Shown: in pieces, positions 57,863 to 64,000 of the stretch
How the letters are laid out: every line of letters begins with the position of its first letter
How positions within the stretch are numbered: the first letter of the stretch is position 1
Assembly (NCBI GenBank): GCA_949987735.1
Contig: OX465299.1
Coordinates: forward strand, 155,560,353-155,624,352
Origin: Leucophora obtusa
Lineage: Eukaryota; Arthropoda; Insecta; Diptera; Anthomyiidae
Direction of reading: 5' to 3'
DNA: 64,000 nt
Notes under the pieces: model-generated
Told to the model about the DNA's origin: nothing
The model's input: only the letters and a program-made list of their open reading frames with translations
Database searches by the model: none
Position numbers and translations under genes: made by a program

Positions 57863-58125
57863 ATATCGTCGACCGGCCTGCAAAATGTCACATGTGTTTT
57901 TTAATAGATTTTCAGGAGAGCGAAAAAACTGCTATAAAATCTAGTTTTAAGATATTTTATTGGCAACGTATGCCTTAATGATGATTTTACTAAATGAGGT
58001 CGTGAATCATTAAGGCATATGACGCCAATAAAATATCTTAAAAGTAGATTTTGTAACAGTTTTTTCACTCTCCTGAAAATCTTTTAAAAAACACATGTGA
58101 CATTTTGCAGGCCAGTCGACGATAT
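57863..58125. repeat. Near-perfect 263-bp hairpin
   Basis: Arms 57863-57981 and 58004-58125 pair across about 117 bases, starting ATATCGTCGACCGGCCTGC against GCAGGCCAGTCGACGATAT. They differ at about eight positions and enclose a loop of about 25 bases (TTACTAAATGAGGTCG). It is either a foldback MITE or a potential long-hairpin RNA source. No TSD is evident. Confidence 0.85.
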
Positions 58126-58379
58126 GCAGGAAAAAAATATTGTTGAATGTGTTTATCGGCAATTATATATACGATATGTTTAGAAACTACCATATATACA
58201 TATGTTAGAAGTACGCTTCTAATTATTTAATTTTTCCATTCATGTATTGTAATTTATATATTAGTCATATTTTCCCAAGGCGTGGGAAAAAGATAGAGAT
58301 GATGTAAGAAGCATAATAGAGAAGAAGAAAACATATTTTCAAAAAATATAAATATTAGTAAGATAAGAGCAGAAAAAAT
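58126..58379. other. No recognised feature
   Basis: AT-rich sequence between the hairpin and the next W copy. Confidence 0.4.
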
Positions 58380-58963
58380 AAAACTGTTAAATTTACAAAA
58401 TTTTAGTTATATTTGAGATAACTTTTAGTTAATTTAAAATGGTAAATTATGCTGTTAAATCTGCAGAAAATTTTACTAAATAGTAGTAGACTGAAAATAG
58501 CAAAGACAAAACTGTTAAATCTACAAAATTTTTGTCATTTTTAAGTAAAATTTAGTTGAATGCAAATAGTAGTTTATCCTGCTAAAAATCAGCAGAAATA
58601 TTTGCTAAAAAATAGTAACTGCTGATATCAGAAGGCTACATTTATATTTGCATTAAAATAAATATGAAAAAAAATTAAAAATTTTCACTTTTTTGTGATT
58701 TTTTGTTCTACTAATTATTTATTTAGCAAAACTTTTTGCTGATTTTAGCAGGTTACTTTGTTATTTTCTATTAAACTAAAATTTAATTGAAATATAATTA
58801 AAATTCTTGGTATTTAACAGTTTTATTTTTGCTGTTCCTATCTTACAAATAATTAGAAATAATAATCTGCTAATTTCAGCAGTTGTTTCTGCAAGATAAT
58901 TTTTAGTAATTTTTAACCAATTTCCAGTAGTTTTAACTAAAATTTTTACGGACTTTTTGCTAT
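58380..58963. mobile_element. W element, 584-bp copy
   Basis: It is collinear with W1 across the X1 insertion point, which makes it the empty-site reference. The right end TTACGGACTTTTTGCTATAAGTG is a worn W terminus. Confidence 0.7.
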
Positions 58964-59579
58964 AAGTGCATTTGTCAGTCGAACATACGTATTTTGCGGT
59001 ATAATCACGGTGAATATGTGTGACAGTTTTTCCATATATGAATGTGTTAAAAGTGACGGGACGTTTTCTAGGACGGATCATTTTTCTTTCAGCTTTTAGT
59101 GTTCAATTTATAACCTTTACATTTTAGCTAATTTTCCATTTTTTTTTGTTAATGCATTTCTTTGAAAAAACAATGAAACGTAAGAAAACTGAAATGAAGC
59201 ATAAATTTTTCATATGCATTAGCTGCAAGAAAAGGGTGGATCCTAAACTTAATGGTTGTTAAAACAACGTTTTTATTTTTCAACATGAGAGGGAATTGAA
59301 ACTGAAAGTAAAAATGTAATTAAAACTAATTTGAGAAAAGGTTTTACTTTTTTCATTACGCTGTTTGTGTATAAAGTTTATGGTACTTTGTTAATAATGT
59401 TTAAGTTCTGAAGGAAGTATTTAATTAAAAAATAATTTTATTACTTTAAACTATGAAGATGGGAGCAGCAAAAATAAAATTTGTAAAATATACAAAATTT
59501 TTAATAAATTTGAATTAAATTTTAGTTAAGAGCAAATAACTTAACCTGCTAAAATAAATAAAAAATTTTTGCTGAATAA
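58964..59579. other. AT-rich sequence with a W fragment
   Basis: A W-like piece (GCAAAAATAAAATTTG to TTTTTGCTGAATA) spans about 59465-59578 and is cut by the R2 arm. No gene. Confidence 0.45.
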
Positions 59580-60058
59580 CACAGTACAACCCGAAAAAAT
59601 TACGGTGTTCTGACAATGGATTCTGGTAAAGGAGACAAAAAAAAAATATACGTTTGTCGGCGTTTTGAAAGATCACATAGGAATTTTATTTTAGGGGGCT
59701 TAAAGTTTCCCCCCTTTGGCCCGTTCGTGCAGTATATCGGTATATGAAACTATGTATTCTTTACATCTGAGGTATAGGATATGTTCAGCAACTTTGTAGA
59801 AAATATTAAGGGAAATATTTTTGTAGAACATATTAACCCTCTAACTCCCCCACATAACGCACATTTTTGGCTCTATTCCAAGAAATCGTAATAAACACCC
59901 CTTAAAAGTGTTAGAGCGCGGATGAAATGTTCTACAAAAATGTTGGCCATAAAATTTTGCTATATATGTCAGAACACACCAAAGTCAAAACTTAACACAA
60001 ACAGCAAAAACCAGTCAAATTCCAGATTGCCCACTAAGGGTTAATTTAGTTATTATTT
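59580..60058 (+). repeat. R2 arm, left
   Basis: It begins CACAGTACAACCCG and ends AAGGGTTAATTTAGTTATTAT. Its inverse reappears at 62278-62351 (AATAACTAAATTAACCCTTA) and continues at 63968-64000, so the two arms enclose 60059-62277. Confidence 0.75.
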
Positions 60059-60384
60059 AGAGTCACTACAAAAAAGTCGTTCAAAAATTGATTTTTCGAG
60101 GCTGATGTGTATGAACAAATTATTTTATATTAAATTTCGCTTACTAACGTATATACAAAAAGAAATACTTAGTAAATATTTTCAATTCATTTTCCTTTTC
60201 GCTCTTGGCAATTTGACAACATTATCGAACAAAATGTCCCACACAAATCTGTTATAAGAGATAAAATGCTCTTGCCTTTATAGCGCCCTTCAATAGGAAA
60301 ACATATCTGATGCCAAAGTTCATCGAGTTTCGTTCGCCTTAACCAATAATTTCACAAAATTATTATCGTGCTAAGAATATCAAT

Positions 60385-60575
60385 CAAAACTTTTATTACT
60401 GTTAGACCACAGCATGAAACCGTTATAGCAGATATGTTTTGGCACCCATGGCTCATCTGGAAAAACTTCCAGTTCGAAATAAAGTTTATATATATCCTCC
60501 ACTTTACTATTAAAAAATTAAACTTTGTATTCCTTAACGGTATGCTTGCCGCAGACATAGCAAAAGCAGTCAAGT
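60385..60575 (-). pseudogene. Second K-type transposase N-terminal fragment
   Basis: Minus-strand frames read LDCFCYVCGKHTVKEYK, then after a frameshift EDIYKLYFELEVFPDEPWVP, then KHICYNGFMLWSNSNKSF. This follows the N-terminus of the K protein (INSFCYCCGQY ... YEMYFNQNVIVNENWVPNIV ... CYNRLMDW): Cys pair, YF segment, W-P and CYN motif in the same order. The next conserved segment (MPFGIPM-W) and the catalytic part are missing. It sits between inverted R2 arms. Confidence 0.72.
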
Positions 60576-60736
60576 TTTTCCAAACAGTCAGGAATTTTTA
60601 TTCTTACAAATTCCCTTGTGGGACAATTAAAAAACGAAAAAGAATAAATTCCCCTAATGGCAATTGTGAGTGGCAAAAAAATAATGACAAAAATAATGAA
60701 GAAGAACATAATCAACAAAACTGAAGTCATAGTGAC

Positions 60737-62196
60737 CAGAGCTTTAAAGAATTAATTCCTTTTTGGAATGAATTCCCAAAAATTTAATTCAATTCTTTAA
60801 TTCAAGGAATGAATTCATCAATAAGACATAAGCAGGAATTAATTCCTGTGAATGAATTCAAAGAATTCAAATTTATAGAATGAATTCCCTGACCAAAGCG
60901 TAAAGAATTAAAATTAAATAATTCATTCAACACTATTTAATTCAATTTGAAGTCAAGGAATTCATTCAATTCTAGTTAATTCAACTTTTGGCTAAGGAAT
61001 TCATTCAACTGTGCACTTAATTCAACTTTTGGTCAAGGAATTCATTCAATTCGAGTTAATTCAACTTTTGGTAAAGGAATTCATTCAATTCTAGTTAATT
61101 CAACTTTTGGTCAAGGAATTCATTCAATTCTAGTTAATTCTACTTTTAGTAAAGGAATTCATTCAATTCTAGTTAATTCAACTTTTAGTCAAGGAATTAA
61201 ATTTATTTCGTTTAATTCCCTAAGGAATTAAATTTTTTCCGTTTAATTCCCTAGGAATTAAACTTAATTCAGGTCAAGGAATTCATTCAATTCGAGTTAA
61301 TTCAACTTTTGGTAAAGGAATTCATTCAATTCTAGTTAATTCAACTTTTGGTCAAGGAATTCATTCAATTCTAGTTAATTCTACTTTTAGTAAAGGAATT
61401 CATTCAATTCTAGTTAATTCAACTTTTAGTCAAGGAATTAAATTTATTTCGTTTAATTCCCTAAGGAATTAAATTTTTTCCGTTTAATTCCCTAGGAATT
61501 AAACTTAATTCAGGGAATTAAACGAAAAAAAATTAATTCCTAGGGAATTAAACGAAAAAAATTTAATTCCTTAGGGAATTAAACGAAATAAATTTAATTC
61601 CTTGACTAAAAGTTGAATTAACTAAAGCCCAAATTCCCTAAGGAATTAAATTTTTTCCGTTTAATTCCCTAGGAATTAAACTTAATTCAGGGAATTAAAC
61701 GAAAAAAAATTAATTCCTAGGGAATTAAACGAAAAAAATTTAATTCCTTAGGGAATTAAACGAAATAAATTTAATTCCTTGACTAAAAGTTGAATTAACT
61801 AGAATTGAATGAATTCCTTTACTAAAAGTAGAATTAACTAGAATTGAATGAATTCCTTGACCAAAAGTTGAATTAACTAGAATTGAATGAATTCCTTGAC
61901 CAAAAGTTGAATTAACTCGAATTGAATGAATTCCTTGACCAAAAGTTGAATTAACTAGAATTGAATGAATTCCTTTACCAAAAGTTGAATTAACTAGAAT
62001 TGAATGAATTCCTTGTTGAATTAATTCATAAAATTTTATGAAGGCATTAGAAAAAAATGAATGAATTCCTTTAATATAAATCGAATGAAAAAAAAAGGAA
62101 TTCATTCAATTCCTTAAGTTTGGTCAGGAATTCATTCCCAAAATATAAATTCAGTTCAAAAAAAGGGAATTAGGGAATTAATTCTTCGAAGCTCTG
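60737..62196. mobile_element. hAT element built of 39-bp GAATTC repeats, 1.46 kb
   Basis: TIR CAGAGCTT(T/C)(A/G)AAGAATTAATTCC and a perfect 8-bp TSD ATAGTGAC (60729-60736, 62197-62204) define a hAT. Nearly all the interior is one 39-base unit (GGAATTCATTCAATTCTAGT ... CTTTTGGTCAA), direct in 60950-61445 and inverted in 61590-62010. AAGGAATTAAATTTTTTCC palindromes fill the centre. The segment 61027-61260 is repeated nearly exactly at 61272-61505. A 121-codon minus-strand frame (61740-62105) is just this unit translated (GIHSILVNSTFGQ). Confidence 0.93.
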
Positions 62197-62351
62197 ATAG
62201 TGACATAGAAACAAAAGTATTCGGTAGTTGAGTGTCAAACCTTCTCGTCAGAGATGAGATGACCTACATATGTGAACAATAACTAAATTAACCCTTAATG
62301 GACAATCTTGAATTTTGTTAAGTTTTGGGGTTTAGTGTGTTCCGACATATG

Positions 62352-63967
62352 CACAGTGGGCCAGCATCATCGTATTTTGGCCAAAACTGGAATATTGTGT
62401 ATATGAGACTAAAAGATATCACAAAGCGGGGTTTGGTTGTTGCTGATCACGAATCTGAAATAAAAAATATAAAATTCAAAATGGCGGATCCAAGATGGCG
62501 GCCATTAATATTTAGTTTTTATTATATTGGACTTAAAATAATCAATTATATCGGTCTAGGATCCGCTGATTAAAAATCTGAAATTAAAATTTTTAAATTC
62601 AAAATGGCGGATCCAATATGGCGACAAAATTCATATTGGATCCGCCATTTTGAATTTAAAAAATTTTTTCATAAAATTCTTATGTCGCCTGATTTACTTC
62701 AAATTTCCACCAGGGGAAGTTTTTAGGTAGCACATTACGGATCTGAAATCAAATTTTAAAAATCCAACATGGCGGATCCAATATGGCGGCCATAAATTTA
62801 AAATTGTTATGTGTTGGAAAATAAATTACACTGTACAAAAAAAAAGCTTCTGATGACAACTAATTCTGGCAGAGGGACCAAAGAAAAATACAAGTGTATC
62901 GGCGTTTTAAAAGTTTTCGTCTGGCCCAATGTTTTTGGGGGGTTAAAATTTCCCCTCTTTTGAAAATGTTTATTATGAATCGGCATAGCAAACCATGTGA
63001 ATCTTCCATTTTAGGTATAGGATATGTTCAGCGAACTTATGTAAAACACTACGAGGGACATTTTTGTGGAATATTTTAACCCTGCAATTAAAGGGTCTCT
63101 TTTGGCCCTTTTTAAAAAGTGTCCAATAAGACCCATAAGATGAAGAGTTAGAGAGTTAAAATGTTCCGCAAAAATATTTGTTTTGAAATTTTACTATAAA
63201 TCTCTGAATAAATCAAAGTTGAAAATTTAACTTCAATGCCAGAAATAAGTCAAAACTTAAAATGTGTTTAAGGATTAATTTCATACTTATTCAAAATTGG
63301 CACTCAAATGACCCACAAACCTGGACTTAAGGGGGCTAGTATGTGTGAGAAAACCAGAACCTTCATTTAAGGTAATTTTTAGTGCTATTTTTTAGTTTTC
63401 ACTAAAACTCTGGAATGCTGGAAATCAGCGAGATCTGAAGGTACTTTTTCAGTTAAAGGGCAAAATCTCGAAAGTTTATGAACGGTCGCAAACGGTCACA
63501 AAAACTAGGTAGAAGACATCTTATGGAACACATTGGCATTCAAGTTTTTCAAATATCTCTTGGAAAATTTTGGAGCTTTTTTTTTTTGAAAATGTAGGAT
63601 TTTCAAAAAAGCCCACATTTTTGAGGTAAAATTAATAATTTTGTTACTTTTTTCGTAAATAAGTACTTAACAGATTTCTATTTTTTTCTTTTTTTGAACT
63701 TGTTTCAGTTTTATAATTTGAGATAGTTTTTGGAAAAAATTATTGTTTATTTATGATTTTTTTATTGTATCATTATGAAATAAAAAATGTCACAAAATTA
63801 AAAAACTTTGACTTTGAACTCTCGCCTACTAACAACGAGTAACCACAATGATACAATATTTCACTCACAAAATATTCAACAATTCTAGATTTTGAATATA
63901 TAAACATATTTTCCCTTTACCTGAATTGTACTTGTGGCCAAAAAAACGGCGATCCTGGCCCACAGTG
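62352..63967. mobile_element. R element with CAC(A/T)GTGGGCCAG termini, 1.6 kb
   Basis: The left end CACAGTGGGCCAG and right end CTGGCCCACAGTG are flanked by a 5-bp TSD ATATG (62347-62351, 63968-63972). The R2 text is continuous across it (compare 59945-59985). A 5-bp TSD with a CACAGTG-type terminal heptamer matches Transib/RAG-like transposons. It contains ATTGGATCCGCCATTTTGA units (62480-62780) and the GTGAATCTTCC palindrome. No transposase frame. Confidence 0.8.
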
Positions 63968-64000
63968 ATATGTAGTAAAATTTTATGGCCAACATTTTTG
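63968..64000 (-). repeat. R2 arm, right (continues beyond window)
   Basis: TATGTAGTAAAATTTTATGG is the continuation of 62278-62351 after the R insertion, inverted relative to 59930-59985. Confidence 0.65.

Noticed and set aside
60368..60724. 118-codon plus-strand frame
   Set aside because: It is antisense to the recognisable K-type transposase fragment on the minus strand and its composition is shadow-like.
60950..62010. CRISPR-like direct repeats
   Set aside because: Repeats are contiguous without unique spacers and lie inside a hAT with TSD in a eukaryotic context.
61740..62105. 121-codon repetitive protein (GIHSILVNSTFGQ repeats)
   Set aside because: It is translation of the 39-bp hAT-internal repeat. 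The unit length happens to be a multiple of three, and the start lies in unrelated sequence.

Overview
The window reads as gene-poor, very AT-rich nuclear DNA of an insect, most likely a fly. The DINE-1-like repeats with a GTCY core, the mariner, hAT, PIF/Harbinger and piggyBac-type termini, and the jockey-like LINE gag fragment all point that way. I found no intact host protein gene, no rRNA and no functional tRNA. Almost every open frame over 60 codons is chance, a shadow, or translated repeat. What can be supported is a dense, multi-layer pile of transposable elements. Many are delimited exactly by terminal inverted repeats (TIRs) plus target-site duplications (TSDs).

Layout. 1-1.77 kb: a mariner-type MITE end and an LTR-like repeat. 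1.77-6.98 kb: a Russian-doll stack in which element W holds X1, X1 holds X2, and X2 holds a hAT-like MITE, a DINE-1-like element and a 1.18 kb hAT. 7.5-9.9 kb: hAT family V (with a W copy inside), a 195-bp Harbinger MITE and a degenerate hAT-like element. 10.0-14.2 kb: MITE U, then a 3.3 kb transposon (called K) with ~415-bp inverted repeats and a three-exon, 603-codon transposase broken by only two stop codons. 14.7-15.3 kb: a dead mariner. 16.1-19.3 kb: a Harbinger-like shell with hATs inside. 20.0-21.9 kb: a transposase fragment, a degenerate GGAAT-type satellite with a fresh 160-bp duplication, and a K-related palindromic MITE. 22.1-29.3 kb: hAT MITEs and R-family palindromic repeats with a piggyBac-like insertion. 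29.3-32 kb: nothing recognised. 32-43 kb: Q, U, P, R and M repeats, DINE-1-like copies, tRNA-like segments and a two-exon candidate. 43.4-46.9 kb: a hAT with CGG-rich ends that holds a LINE gag fragment and two more hATs. 47-51.7 kb: a second copy of the X2 stack. 52-58 kb: short MITEs, an inverted copy of M and a 263-bp hairpin. 58.4-64 kb: W, then R2 arms around a second fragment of the K-type transposase, a hAT made of 39-bp repeats, and a 1.6 kb element with CACAGTG termini and a 5-bp TSD.

There is no operon or pathway logic. The information lies in the insertion order, which copy comparison fixes in several places (W before X1 before X2 before the DINE-1-like and hAT copies), and in one poorly named transposon type seen twice (K at 10.9-14.2 kb and a fragment at 60.4 kb). 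Element letters (K, M, N, P, Q, R, R2, S, T, U, V, W, X, Y, Z) are local labels. Superfamily names are inferred from TIR and TSD form or protein motifs, not from a database search.
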